Shown: piece after piece, positions 33,111 to 40,822 of the stretch
How positions within the stretch are numbered: position 1 is the first letter of the stretch
Layout of the letters: each line of letters starts with the position of its first letter
Source: an uncultured Clostridia bacterium
GTDB taxonomy: Bacteria; Bacillota; Clostridia; Peptostreptococcales; Anaerovoracaceae
Assembly (NCBI GenBank): GCA_937889655.1
Contig: CALBZG010000027.1
Coordinates: 1-40,822, forward strand
Direction: 5' to 3'
DNA: 40,822 nucleotides
Notes under the pieces: model-generated
Database searches by the model: none
What the model was told of the DNA's origin: nothing
Seen by the model: only the letters and a program-made list of their open reading frames with translations
Position numbers and translations under genes: made by a program

Positions 33111-33139
33111 TTGACTTAAACAAGGACCGGCTGTAAATT
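33111..33139 (+). promoter_or_regulatory. Likely sigma-A promoter of the ABC exporter genes
   Basis: TTGACT (33111-33116), a 17-base spacer and TAAATT (33134-33139). A start near 33146 leaves a leader of about 36 bases containing the TAGGAG ribosome site of the ATPase gene. Confidence 0.55.
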
Positions 33140-33181
33140 AATACTATATTGGCAAATAACAAGTCATAGATAGGAGCTACA

Positions 33182-33916
33182 ATGGCTGAAGAATATTGCA
33201 TTGTTCTTAAAGGAGTAAGCAAATATTTCGATGACAAGCAAGTCTTGAAGGAGATCGACCTGCAGATACCCTGCGGTTCAATTTACGGCATTCTTGGCCC
33301 ATCTGGCTGCGGTAAAACCACAACTGTTAAAATTATGGCGGGAATACTCGAAGCAACATCAGGAGAAGCATATGTCCTGGGGGAAAGAATGCCGAAGCTT
33401 GCCATGATGGATCACATCGGCTATATGGCTCAATCCGATGCTTTATATACCGCCATGTCAGCCTTTGAAAACCTGGAATTTTTTGCGTCTTTGTATGGCA
33501 TGAAAAGATCCATAGCAAAAGAGCGCATAGAAGAGGTCATTTCTCTTACCAATCTCAAAGAATATCTTCACAGCCCCGTAGCGGTCTATTCAGGCGGGAT
33601 GAAGAGACGACTTTCCCTGGCAATGGCCCTTTTACATCATCCGCAGGTACTGATCCTGGATGAGCCCACGGTAGGCATCGATCCGCTGCTGCGAAAGGAT
33701 ATCTGGGGCAAGCTCAATCAAATGGCTGCAGCAGGAGTCACAATAATCATTACGACTCACGTCATGGATGAGGCAGACAAATGCAACCGTCTTGCGATGA
33801 TGCGAAACGGCAGGATCATCGCAGAAGGAACTCCCGTCGAATTGCAGCAAAATGTCAATGCGCAGGATATCGAAGAAGCGTTCATTTACTACGGAGGTGG
33901 AACGGATGAGGATTAA
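33182..33916 (+). CDS. ABC exporter ATP-binding protein
   Basis: Cytoplasmic ATPase of an ABC-2 type exporter, 244 residues. Walker A GPSGCGKTT is at 39-47, the signature YSGGM at 136-140 and Walker B LILDEP with Asp160/Glu161; the H-loop is in TTHVMDEAD. It resembles drug, lantibiotic or polysaccharide export ATPases (CcmA/YbhF type). It starts a unit with its permease, an HlyD-like adaptor and an EamA transporter. Substrate cannot be read from sequence. The permease start lies inside its 3' end (11-base overlap). Confidence 0.9.
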   Translation: MAEEYCIVLKGVSKYFDDKQVLKEIDLQIPCGSIYGILGPSGCGKTTTVKIMAGILEATSGEAYVLGERMPKLAMMDHIGYMAQSDALYTAMSAFENLEFFASLYGMKRSIAKERIEEVISLTNLKEYLHSPVAVYSGGMKRRLSLAMALLHHPQVLILDEPTVGIDPLLRKDIWGKLNQMAAAGVTIIITTHVMDEADKCNRLAMMRNGRIIAEGTPVELQQNVNAQDIEEAFIYYGGGTDED

Positions 33917-34925
33917 AGCCATGGCCCTCCGGATCTTTCATCAGATACGCCGGGATAGAAGGACCCTTGCACTGGTGCTCCTGGCTCCGATGCTGCTGAT
34001 TTCTCTACTTTACGTCATACTTGATTCAACTACGACTGATTACAAGGTGGGCATCGTAAACGCGCCTGAAAGCTACATAGATAAATTATATGAAAACAAT
34101 GTCGATACGATCCGATTATCCCGGTATGATGAACTGGAGGCCATCGAAACAGGCGCCGTCATCGCCACGGTTAACCAGATAGGCGGTAAACTTTATGTCA
34201 AAATCGACGGAACGAACTCTTCAAAGGCGACATCGTTACTGAAGATCCTGGAGTTGGCCGCAAAAGAAAAACCAGAACAATCCAGGGCTGATACGACAAC
34301 GGAGATCGATTACATTTACGGTTCTCCGGAGTTGTCCGTATTTGATCACTTCGGCTCAACGCTGATCGGCATTATCGTTTTCTTCTTTGTTTTTTTAATT
34401 TCCGGTATATCATTCCTTGGGGAAAGAACATCCGGAACTTTAGAAAAACTATTGTCCACGCCTATCAAAAGATGGGAGATTGTCGTGGGCTACGCAGTAG
34501 GATTCGGGGCGCTGACAATTGTACAATCTGCCCTGATTACCTTTTTTGTCGTGTATGTTCTGGATGTGGCCATGGTCGGCTCGTTATGGCTGGTGCTATT
34601 GATAACATTATTGTCGGCATTGGCAGCGCTGACCCTGGGCACTCTGATCTCATCCGCAGCGGCCAGCGAGTTTCAGATGATCCAGTTCATCCCGATCATC
34701 ATTGTGCCTCAGATATTCTTCTCTGGCCTGTTTGATCTTTCTCCCGGCTGGAGCGCTGTGGGCAAAGCCATGCCGCTATACTATGTGGCGGATGCATTGA
34801 ATAAGGTCATGATTAAAGGAGATGGGCTGAGTGCCATTGCATTGGATATCGTTGTCCTCGTGGGATTTTCCACCATGTGTATGGTGGGCAATACACTACT
34901 GCTGAAGAAGTATCGCAGGGTTTGA
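33906..34925 (+). CDS. ABC-2 type exporter permease
   Basis: Membrane subunit partner of the preceding ATPase, 339 residues from ATG 33906. GGAGGTGG at 33893-33900 is five bases upstream; the frame itself is open from 33852. The topology is typical of ABC-2 permeases: one helix at about residues 20-40, a large extracytoplasmic loop of roughly 110 residues, then five helices with the motif GERTSGTLEKLLSTPIKRWE between the second and third. That motif is the coupling-helix region facing the ATPase. Only one permease gene is present, so a homodimer is expected. Confidence 0.88.
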   Translation: MRIKAMALRIFHQIRRDRRTLALVLLAPMLLISLLYVILDSTTTDYKVGIVNAPESYIDKLYENNVDTIRLSRYDELEAIETGAVIATVNQIGGKLYVKIDGTNSSKATSLLKILELAAKEKPEQSRADTTTEIDYIYGSPELSVFDHFGSTLIGIIVFFFVFLISGISFLGERTSGTLEKLLSTPIKRWEIVVGYAVGFGALTIVQSALITFFVVYVLDVAMVGSLWLVLLITLLSALAALTLGTLISSAAASEFQMIQFIPIIIVPQIFFSGLFDLSPGWSAVGKAMPLYYVADALNKVMIKGDGLSAIALDIVVLVGFSTMCMVGNTLLLKKYRRV

Positions 34926-34947
34926 TGATATAGGGAGGTAAAAGAAT

Positions 34948-35961
34948 ATGGATCACTCTAAAATAAAAGAAAAAATTGCGCAGGGAAACAATTATCCAGG
35001 GAAGAAAGCTTTGCCCCTGATCCTGATACTGGCCGTTGGCATAGCGTTTGCTGTTTATTATTTTCAAGGCATCGGCCGTGATACATTATTGGCAGAAGTT
35101 GAAGCGACGTTGTATCCGCACAAAGCTGAAGTGGCTGGCAAGATTCTTGAGATGCTTGTGGATTTGGGCGCGGAGGTGAAAGAGGGCGACATCCTTGCCG
35201 TTATTGAAAATTCGGGCTTGAAATATGATATAGAGCAGATGGAATTGTTGATAGAAAAACAAAAGCTTGCGTTATCCGAGTCTCAATTGGGAGCGGAAGG
35301 AAGCACCCAGGCCGAAAGAAACCTTACAGTGGCGCAAACCGCCTATAACAGTGCTTTAGCCGTCTACAACAAAGCGCAGAACGACTATAAGAACGCTGAG
35401 ATCCTTTTCCAGGAGGGCGCGATTTCCAGAGATAGTTTTGAGAATGCAAAGCTGAAAGCCGATAATGCCAGAGAGGCTCTTGCTGCGGCTGCGGCCCAGC
35501 TGCAGGGTGCGGCGAGCCAGACCTCCGCAAAATCCGCCGAACTTGAACTGAAGCAAAATGAGAGCCGTCTCAGACAGATGAAAGAAAATCTTGAAAAATG
35601 CACGATCCGGGCTGCCGTTGACGGAACTGTCATGAGTTTGAGTTATGTCGCGGGAGATACCGTCGCTCCCGGTTATAATCTGGCTGATATCGCAGGTGCT
35701 GGGGGGAAATATCTTGTTTTCTACGTTCCGGAAGACAGACTGGGACAGATCGATTATGGGAGCGAGATCATCGTATTTAACAAGGGCAAAAGATACACCG
35801 GCATTGTGAAATATATCGACGTGAACAGCCAATATACGCCTAAAGACATGCAAACCGCCGCTAATAAGAATAAAGAAAGCTTCAAAATAAAAGCCCTGCT
35901 TCCTGATGAGGTACCACTGAAGCCGGGAGAAACCGCTGAGGTGGAATTAAAATATGACTAG
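34948..35961 (+). CDS. HlyD/AcrA-family efflux adaptor protein
   Basis: Membrane-anchored adaptor of 337 residues. A single N-terminal membrane helix at about 21-39 is followed by one half of a lipoyl-like domain (ATLYPHKAEVAGKILEMLV), a long alanine-rich coiled coil (about 95-205), the second lipoyl half (TIRAAVDGTVMSLSYVAGD) and a beta-barrel segment. It follows the ABC permease by 22 bases and presumably works with it. In monoderm bacteria such adaptors serve ABC exporters without an outer-membrane channel. ATG 34948 has GGGAGG upstream. It overlaps the next gene by eight bases. Confidence 0.88.
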   Translation: MDHSKIKEKIAQGNNYPGKKALPLILILAVGIAFAVYYFQGIGRDTLLAEVEATLYPHKAEVAGKILEMLVDLGAEVKEGDILAVIENSGLKYDIEQMELLIEKQKLALSESQLGAEGSTQAERNLTVAQTAYNSALAVYNKAQNDYKNAEILFQEGAISRDSFENAKLKADNAREALAAAAAQLQGAASQTSAKSAELELKQNESRLRQMKENLEKCTIRAAVDGTVMSLSYVAGDTVAPGYNLADIAGAGGKYLVFYVPEDRLGQIDYGSEIIVFNKGKRYTGIVKYIDVNSQYTPKDMQTAANKNKESFKIKALLPDEVPLKPGETAEVELKYD

Positions 35962-36835
35962 AACTTATATATCATTGATTTTAGCACTTCTTCTCTGGGG
36001 GAGCATGGGCATATTCGTAAGGCAGGTTTCTCTGCCAAGCCAGGAAATCATATTGATCCGTTATATCCTTGGAAGCCTTTTTCTTCTTTTAATATTTTTA
36101 CTTCGCCGGCAGAAGCCGGATATAAAAGCACTGAAGAAATGTCTGCCGCTCCTGGCCATTTCCGGCGTTGCTATGGGCGTCAATGGCATTTTTCTTTTCA
36201 AGGCTTATGTATTGACCACGATCAGCGCAGCAACGCTGGCTTATTACTGTGCGCCGCTTCTGGTCATGGCCGCCTCCGTCATACTGCTGAAAGAAAAGCT
36301 TACGTGGATCAAAGCGGCGGCAATAACCGCTGCGATGTTTGGGATGTTTCTTCTGAACGGCACCGGAGAAATGGCCGGCCCGAATCCGACCCTGGGTCTT
36401 GTTTTCGGTTTGGCTGCTGCTGTACTATATGCAACCGTGACCATCACGAACAAATTTCTTCGAGGAGTCTCCGGGCTTGAAGCTGCTCTGGTGCAATTGA
36501 TCCTGGCAATACCCCTGGTTCTAATATATTCGCTAATGGTCCACAGGGGACCGTGGCATTTGAACGGCAAAGCGGAGATTCTGTCGCTGCTGATGATGGG
36601 GATCGTTCAGACAGGGCTTTGCTATCTTATTTATTTTTCCGCCATCCAGAAATTGCCCGGCCAGACCATCGCGCTTCTAAGCTATATCGATCCGGCATCC
36701 GCATTATTCTTTTCTGCGATATTCCTGCATGAAAGGCTGACTCCATTCCAGCTGACAGGAGCATTGCTGATCCTGGGCGGTGCGGCATTCGGAGAACTAT
36801 ACAAAAAGAAAAACCGGCCTGCTGAGCCGGGATGA
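35954..36835 (+). CDS. EamA-family (DMT) transporter
   Basis: A 293-residue membrane protein with about ten hydrophobic helices arranged as two EamA repeats; the second repeat ends with the typical DPASALFFSAIFLHERLT block, and the first has YYCAPLLVMAASVILLKEKLTW. Drug/metabolite transporters of this kind export amino acids, nucleosides or other metabolites; the substrate is unknown here. It overlaps the adaptor gene by eight bases, so it is part of the same unit. Its last codons overlap the terminator of the minus-strand nfo unit. Confidence 0.9.
   Translation: MTRTYISLILALLLWGSMGIFVRQVSLPSQEIILIRYILGSLFLLLIFLLRRQKPDIKALKKCLPLLAISGVAMGVNGIFLFKAYVLTTISAATLAYYCAPLLVMAASVILLKEKLTWIKAAAITAAMFGMFLLNGTGEMAGPNPTLGLVFGLAAAVLYATVTITNKFLRGVSGLEAALVQLILAIPLVLIYSLMVHRGPWHLNGKAEILSLLMMGIVQTGLCYLIYFSAIQKLPGQTIALLSYIDPASALFFSAIFLHERLTPFQLTGALLILGGAAFGELYKKKNRPAEPG
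36801..36830 (-). terminator. Rho-independent terminator of the nfo unit, inside the eamA-like 3' end
   Basis: Read on the minus strand: CCGGC, seven-base loop, GCCGG (36830 down to 36814), then TTTTTCTTTTTG. The 5-bp GC-only stem and long U-run make a plausible terminator 34 bases after the nfo stop. It lies wholly within the last codons of the convergent transporter gene. Confidence 0.7.
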
Positions 36836-36863
36836 TCTTCAAACTTTGTGCATAGGCATATTA

Positions 36864-37703
36864 TTATGGACCCTTATACGCGGCCTTAAGGCTGGAAATT
36901 TCCTGTGCATATCCAGAAAGCTCATCATTGGGAGTTTCAAGAATACAGGGAAGGCCTCTCACAACCGGATGGCTGATGAATCTCACAATGGCTTCAAATC
37001 CGATTTTGCCTTCTCCGATCCTTGCGTGCCTGTCCTTCCGAGCGCCTGGAACGTTGTTGCTGTCATTGATATGAAATGCTTTCAGACGATCAAGGCCGAT
37101 GATACGATCAAATTCTGAAAAAACTCCGTCAAGGTCGTTAATAATATCATAGCCGGCATCGCTTACATGGCAGGTGTCCATGCAAACGCCGACTTTATCT
37201 GAAAGCGCCACTCTGTCAATGATTGCACGCAGTTCTTCGAAACGTCCGCCTACTTCTGTGCCTTTGCCTGCCATAGTCTCAAGAAGCACGATAGTGCTTT
37301 GATCGGGTTTCATGATGTCGTTCATAATTTCTGCGATTTTGGTGATACCGGCTTCCACTCCCTGCCCTACATGGTTGCCGGGATGGAAGTTGTAATAATT
37401 GCCCGGTGTATATTCCGTCCTTGCCAAGTCGTCCGACATGATCATATACGCAAAATCACGGATCTTCGGATCGGCAGAGCAGGGATTCAGTGTATATGGC
37501 GAATGAGCGATGATTTTTCCAAAATCATTGAGCTTCCAAATCGATAAAAATCGGGAGATATCATCTAAATCCATTTCCTTGGCCTTGCCGCCCCTGGGGT
37601 TTCTGGTAAAAAACTGGAAAGTATTGGCACCCGCACAGATGGCATCCTTCGCCATGTTTTCATACCCTTTGGAGCTGGTCAAATGGCATCCTAGATATAA
37701 CAT
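36864..37703 (-). CDS. nfo: Endonuclease IV (AP endonuclease)
   Basis: Zinc-dependent apurinic/apyrimidinic endonuclease for base-excision repair, 279 residues from the preferred start. It has the TIM-barrel metal motifs of the family: the HPGNH segment, ETMAGKGTEVGG with a metal-binding Glu, GVCMDTCHVSDAGYD and the HINDSNN and DRHARIGEG blocks, which supply His and Asp ligands. The frame is open to an ATG at 37715 (end of the preceding gene), but the ATG at 37703 is preferred because GGAGGG lies five bases upstream and the product then begins MLYLGCHLTSSKG like its relatives. It is cotranscribed with the sugar ABC ATPase gene. Confidence 0.93.
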   Translation of the reverse strand: MLYLGCHLTSSKGYENMAKDAICAGANTFQFFTRNPRGGKAKEMDLDDISRFLSIWKLNDFGKIIAHSPYTLNPCSADPKIRDFAYMIMSDDLARTEYTPGNYYNFHPGNHVGQGVEAGITKIAEIMNDIMKPDQSTIVLLETMAGKGTEVGGRFEELRAIIDRVALSDKVGVCMDTCHVSDAGYDIINDLDGVFSEFDRIIGLDRLKAFHINDSNNVPGARKDRHARIGEGKIGFEAIVRFISHPVVRGLPCILETPNDELSGYAQEISSLKAAYKGP

Positions 37704-37714
37704 GTTTCCCTCCA

Positions 37715-38812
37715 TTACAGCAGTGTTTCCTGAGTATCTTTATCAAACACATGCAGCTTGGCCGGATCAAAAGTGACTTTGATCCTATCATCCATCTGAG
37801 CCGTTGTGGAGTTTGGTACTCTGGCCGTGATTTTATTCCCCTTATAGTTAATATAAAGATAAACCTCTGCCCCCATCAGTTCCCGGACTTCTACCAGGGC
37901 TTCGATATAAGGAAGATCTTCCCTGTCTGCTTCATTTACATCTTCCGGTCTAACTCCCAGGACAACGGCATGATCCAGATGCCCCTCGAGATCTTTATCC
38001 GCCAGTCTCTCAGGCAATATATAAAAGCGAGCATTATCCACTTCCATGTAATACCCTTTTTCATCCTTTCGGAGAATCGTGCCGATAAAATTCATCTGCG
38101 GGGTGCCGATAAACCCGGCTACGAACATATTGCGCGGGTGATCATACAGATACTGCGGAGCATCTATTTGATGGATGAAACCGTCCTTCATCACCACAAT
38201 GGTGTCTCCCATGGTCATCGCTTCCGTCTGATCATGGGTCACATAGATGAAGGTCGTTCCTAATCGCTTATGCAGCTTAGCTATTTCTGTGCGCATGGAT
38301 GCACGAAGCTTGGCATCCAGATTTGAAAGGGGCTCATCCAGCAGGAAAACGGAAGGATTCCTGACCATGGCGCGTCCCAGAGCCACCCTCTGTCTCTGCC
38401 CGCCGGAAAGAGCTTTAGGCTTTCTGTCGAGAAGATGTTCTATGTCCAGAATCCTTGCAGCCTCCCGGACTTTTCTGTCGATATCATCTTTGGGCTCTTT
38501 CCTGAGTTCGAGCGCGAAGGCCATATTTTTATATACCGTCATATGAGGGTAAAGGGCATAGTTCTGAAAAACCATTGCTATATCCCTATCTTTTGGAGGC
38601 ACATCGTTGACGACCTTGCCGTCGATGAGGATCTCGCCGGAGCTGATTTCTTCGAGACCGGCCAGCATCCTGAGAGTGGTGGATTTTCCGCAGCCTGAAG
38701 GGCCCACCAGAACAACGAACCCTTTGTCCGGGATATCCAGATTGAAGTCGTGAACGGCAATAACACCGCCGGGAAACTCTTTAACAACATTTCTGAATGA
38801 TATATTAGCCAT
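37715..38812 (-). CDS. msmK: Sugar ABC transporter ATPase (MsmK/UgpC/MalK family)
   Basis: ATP-hydrolysing subunit for carbohydrate importers, 365 residues. Walker A GPSGCGKST is at 37-45, the signature LSGGQ at 135-139 and Walker B FLLDEP with Asp159/Glu160, with the H-loop in THDQTEAMTMGD. The C-terminal part is the TOBE/regulatory domain with GVRPEDV, as in MalK, MsmK and UgpC, which can serve several importers. No permease genes accompany it here. The solute-binding lipoprotein at the right edge and malQ on the other strand suggest a link to maltodextrin uptake. It is first in its unit, ahead of nfo. The symbol is by subfamily, not proven substrate. Confidence 0.88.
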   Translation of the reverse strand: MANISFRNVVKEFPGGVIAVHDFNLDIPDKGFVVLVGPSGCGKSTTLRMLAGLEEISSGEILIDGKVVNDVPPKDRDIAMVFQNYALYPHMTVYKNMAFALELRKEPKDDIDRKVREAARILDIEHLLDRKPKALSGGQRQRVALGRAMVRNPSVFLLDEPLSNLDAKLRASMRTEIAKLHKRLGTTFIYVTHDQTEAMTMGDTIVVMKDGFIHQIDAPQYLYDHPRNMFVAGFIGTPQMNFIGTILRKDEKGYYMEVDNARFYILPERLADKDLEGHLDHAVVLGVRPEDVNEADREDLPYIEALVEVRELMGAEVYLYINYKGNKITARVPNSTTAQMDDRIKVTFDPAKLHVFDKDTQETLL

Positions 38813-38832
38813 GTCTTTGCCCTCCCAAAATC

Positions 38833-38862
38833 ATTATAGTCGGAATTTTTAGAATCAGTCAA
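38833..38862 (-). promoter_or_regulatory. Sigma-A promoter of the msmK-nfo unit
   Basis: On the minus strand TTGACT (complement of 38857-38862), an 18-base spacer, and a perfect TATAAT (complement of 38833-38838). The ATPase start at 38812 lies about 20 bases beyond. Confidence 0.75.
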
Positions 38863-38894
38863 GACAAACTTTAGACCTCGTAAAGCTCCGGACC

Positions 38895-38940
38895 TTTACA
38901 TTATTGTAATTATCTGAATACAGGAGTAAAATAATGTAAA
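38895..38940 (+). promoter_or_regulatory. malQ promoter framed by a 10-bp inverted repeat (probable operator)
   Basis: TTTACATTAT (38895-38904) and its exact complement ATAATGTAAA (38931-38940) flank 26 bases. Between and overlapping them lie TTGTAA (38904-38909), a 17-base spacer and TAAAAT (38927-38932), a usable sigma-A promoter. A smaller repeat TTACA/TGTAA (38896-38909) lies on the left arm. A repressor or activator bound here could control malQ. Confidence 0.5.
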
Positions 38941-38963
38941 CAGCGGCAGAACAGGAGAATCAT

Positions 38964-40445
38964 ATGAGAGGGAGCGGAATATTATTACCGGTGTCTGGGT
39001 TGCCTTCAAAATACGGCATAGGCACCTTGGGCAAAGAGGCATATGGATTTGTTGATTTTTTAGAGAAAGCAGGACAAACCTACTGGCAGATCCTGCCATT
39101 GGGCCCGACGGGCTACGGAGACAGTCCATATCAGAGTTTCTCTGCCTTTGCATGCAATCCCTATTACATCGATATCGATAGATTAAAAAAACTTGCGCTG
39201 CTGACAGAGGAAGAAATCAGAAACTCCGGAATGAATGAGTCCCCCGGAACCATCGACTATGCGAACCTTTATCATACCAGATTGGCTTTGCTGCAAAAGG
39301 CTGCAGCCAGACTGGACCCTCAGGAAAGAGGGTACATCGCATTTGTGGCCGACAACGCCGGATGGCTTGAGAGCTATGCGCTTTTTATGGCACTTAAGGC
39401 CGAAAGGAATATGGACCCGTTGTGGAAGTGGCCGAAAACCCTCCGTCTGGCTGATAAGGCAAAAATCGAAATGGAACGGATCAAGCTGAGAGACGAAGTC
39501 GAATTCTGGCGCAGGGCTCAATATTTGTTTTCGATCCAATGGAAGAAACTGAAAGAATATGCAAACAAAAAGGGTATAAAAATAATAGGCGACATTCCGA
39601 TATATGTATCTGCGGACTCCGCGGAGCTCTGGATGGAACCTGAATTATTTCAGACAGATGATAGCATGAAGGTTTGCGATGTTGCCGGCTGTCCTCCGGA
39701 TGCCTTTTCAAAAAACGGCCAGCTTTGGGGCAACCCGCTTTATGACTGGGAGTATCATAAAGAAACGGGGTTTGAATGGTGGCTCCGCCGATTCAGGCAT
39801 GCCGGCAGTCTTTATGATATCGTGCGATTTGATCATTTCAGAGGCTTGTCCGGGTATTATTCGATCCCGGCTGCCCACAAAACCGCCAGACAAGGATGCT
39901 GGAAAGAAGGGCCGGGAAGCTGTTTTATCAAGGCAATCAAAGAAGAAATCCCCGGGGTGGGGATCATAGCCGAAGATTTGGGATTTTTGACAGATGATGT
40001 GAAAGCCCTTTTGGCAGAAAGCGGATTTCCGGGCATGAAGGTTTTGCAGTTCGCGTTCGATTCAAGAGAGCGCAGCGACTATCTTCCTCATAATTATGAT
40101 AGGAACAGTGTGGTTTATACCGGAACTCATGACAATACGACGATCAAGGGATGGGAAACCTCCGCGCCGGAGGAGGATGTGAGCTTCGCCAGAGAATACA
40201 TGGGGATCTCCCCGGAAGACGATATGCCGAGGGCCTTCATCAGGCTGGCCATGGGCAGCGTTTCCGACACATGCATAATTCCGGCGCAGGATTGGCTTGG
40301 TTTAGGAGAAGAAGCCCGGATGAACATCCCATCAACAACGTCAGGAAACTGGAAATGGAGACTTAAAAAAGGCATGCTTACCGATGCATTGGCAGCAGAG
40401 ATCCATAGATCCACGGACATATACGGCAGGCTGCAAAATAAATAG
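38964..40445 (+). CDS. malQ: 4-alpha-glucanotransferase (amylomaltase)
   Basis: Glycoside hydrolase family 77 enzyme, 493 residues, that transfers alpha-1,4-glucan segments between maltodextrins and releases glucose. The N terminus RGSGILLPVSGLPSKYGIGT is characteristic. The catalytic nucleophile lies in VRFDHFRGL, the acid/base in IIAEDLG, and the transition-state Asp in GTHDN. ATG 38964 is preceded by AGGAG. It heads a plus-strand unit that continues into a sugar-type binding protein and lies divergent from the msmK-type ATPase, a sensible maltodextrin or glycogen group. Confidence 0.95.
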   Translation: MRGSGILLPVSGLPSKYGIGTLGKEAYGFVDFLEKAGQTYWQILPLGPTGYGDSPYQSFSAFACNPYYIDIDRLKKLALLTEEEIRNSGMNESPGTIDYANLYHTRLALLQKAAARLDPQERGYIAFVADNAGWLESYALFMALKAERNMDPLWKWPKTLRLADKAKIEMERIKLRDEVEFWRRAQYLFSIQWKKLKEYANKKGIKIIGDIPIYVSADSAELWMEPELFQTDDSMKVCDVAGCPPDAFSKNGQLWGNPLYDWEYHKETGFEWWLRRFRHAGSLYDIVRFDHFRGLSGYYSIPAAHKTARQGCWKEGPGSCFIKAIKEEIPGVGIIAEDLGFLTDDVKALLAESGFPGMKVLQFAFDSRERSDYLPHNYDRNSVVYTGTHDNTTIKGWETSAPEEDVSFAREYMGISPEDDMPRAFIRLAMGSVSDTCIIPAQDWLGLGEEARMNIPSTTSGNWKWRLKKGMLTDALAAEIHRSTDIYGRLQNK

Positions 40446-40526
40446 ACGGATCAAATTTTATTGCTCATATAACTTTACTATTACTTAATTCTTTAATTTA
40501 ATTTTGTAAAATGGAGGAGAAAGATC

Positions 40527-40822
40527 ATGAAAAAGTTTTTAGCAGTTATTTTGATACTTTTATTGGCGTTCTCATTCGCCGGATGCGGCGGAGGAGAGAA
40601 AGAGGAAGGAGTAGAGGTATATTTCCTGAACTTTAAACCTGAAGTTGAAGCGGTGTACGCATCTATAGCCGAAGATTATGCCGCGGAAACGGGCAATACG
40701 CTCAAGGTAGTCACTGCAGCATCCGGGACCTACGAGCAAACGCTGAAATCTGAAATCGCAAAATCCGAGGCACCGGTCATATTCCAGCTGAATGGTCCGG
40801 TGGGCTATGAATCCTGGAAAGA
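40527..40822 (+). CDS. ABC transporter solute-binding lipoprotein (partial, runs off the window)
   Basis: The first 98 codons of a lipoprotein, unfinished at the window edge. The signal peptide is clear: MKKF, a hydrophobic core (LAVILILLLAFSF) and a lipobox ending AGC with Cys20 as the lipidated residue, then a Gly/Glu-rich linker. The mature part (VEVYFLNFKPE, followed by a segment with YAAETGNTLKVVTAASGTYEQ) resembles family 1 extracellular solute-binding proteins for sugars. ATG 40527 has TGGAGGAGA just upstream. Downstream of malQ and facing the MsmK-type ATPase, it probably captures oligosaccharides; permeases would be expected beyond the edge. Confidence 0.85.
   Translation, partial: MKKFLAVILILLLAFSFAGCGGGEKEEGVEVYFLNFKPEVEAVYASIAEDYAAETGNTLKVVTAASGTYEQTLKSEIAKSEAPVIFQLNGPVGYESWK

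Overview
The window looks like chromosomal DNA of an anaerobic, amino-acid-fermenting member of the Clostridia (Bacillota). Three things point there: the gene order dCMP deaminase - tagO/wecA - wecB - F-type ATP synthase, a monoderm toolkit (LTA-synthase-like protein, AddAB instead of RecBCD, ScpAB), and a complete core of the clostridial lysine-fermentation pathway. Placement near the lysine/ornithine-fermenting Peptostreptococcales/Anaerovoracaceae is inference from gene content only. No rRNA, tRNA, CRISPR array, insertion sequence or phage module was recognised.

Layout. (1) 1-3689, plus strand: tail of a membrane protein (probably EcfT), truA, a ComEB-type dCMP deaminase, a polyprenyl-phosphate GlcNAc-1-phosphate transferase and UDP-GlcNAc 2-epimerase, the last two feeding cell-wall polymer synthesis. 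(2) 3905-10778: an F1Fo ATP synthase operon in the order atpI-like, B, E, F, H, A, G, D, C, closed by a strong terminator. The c subunit keeps several ligands typical of sodium-binding rotors. (3) 10864-20791: a good sigma-A promoter, then scpA, scpB, an LTA-synthase-family sulfatase, short addB, addA and an acyltransferase-like membrane protein. (4) 20796-33013, the most interesting part: a minus-strand sigma-54 activator whose first ~345 residues are a degenerate copy of 3,5-diaminohexanoate dehydrogenase; then rluB with its own promoter and terminator; then a near-perfect sigma-54 promoter with repeated upstream sites driving kdd-kamA-kamB-kamC-kamD-kamE-atoD-atoA. (5) 33111-36835: an ABC exporter (ATPase, permease, HlyD-like adaptor) and an EamA transporter. 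(6) 36801-38862, minus strand: nfo (endonuclease IV) behind an MsmK/UgpC-type sugar ABC ATPase. (7) 38895-40822: malQ under a promoter embraced by a 10-bp inverted repeat, then the start of a lipoprotein solute-binding protein that runs off the window.

How it works together. Lysine is converted by KamA to beta-lysine, by KamDE (B12/PLP) to 3,5-diaminohexanoate, and by Kdd to 5-amino-3-oxohexanoate. AtoDA handles the acetoacetate/acyl-CoA exchange downstream. The cleavage enzyme Kce and the ammonia lyase Kal, which normally link these steps, are not in this window. KamB and KamC look like an ATP-dependent reactivation pair for the suicide-prone aminomutase. The regulator appears to reuse the fold of the pathway's own dehydrogenase as a sensor: the substrate-side motif is kept but the glycine-rich dinucleotide loop is gone. 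My proposal is that it senses a pathway diamine or keto acid and opens the sigma-54 promoter in front of kdd. That enzyme-derived sensor is the strongest candidate here for an under-described system.
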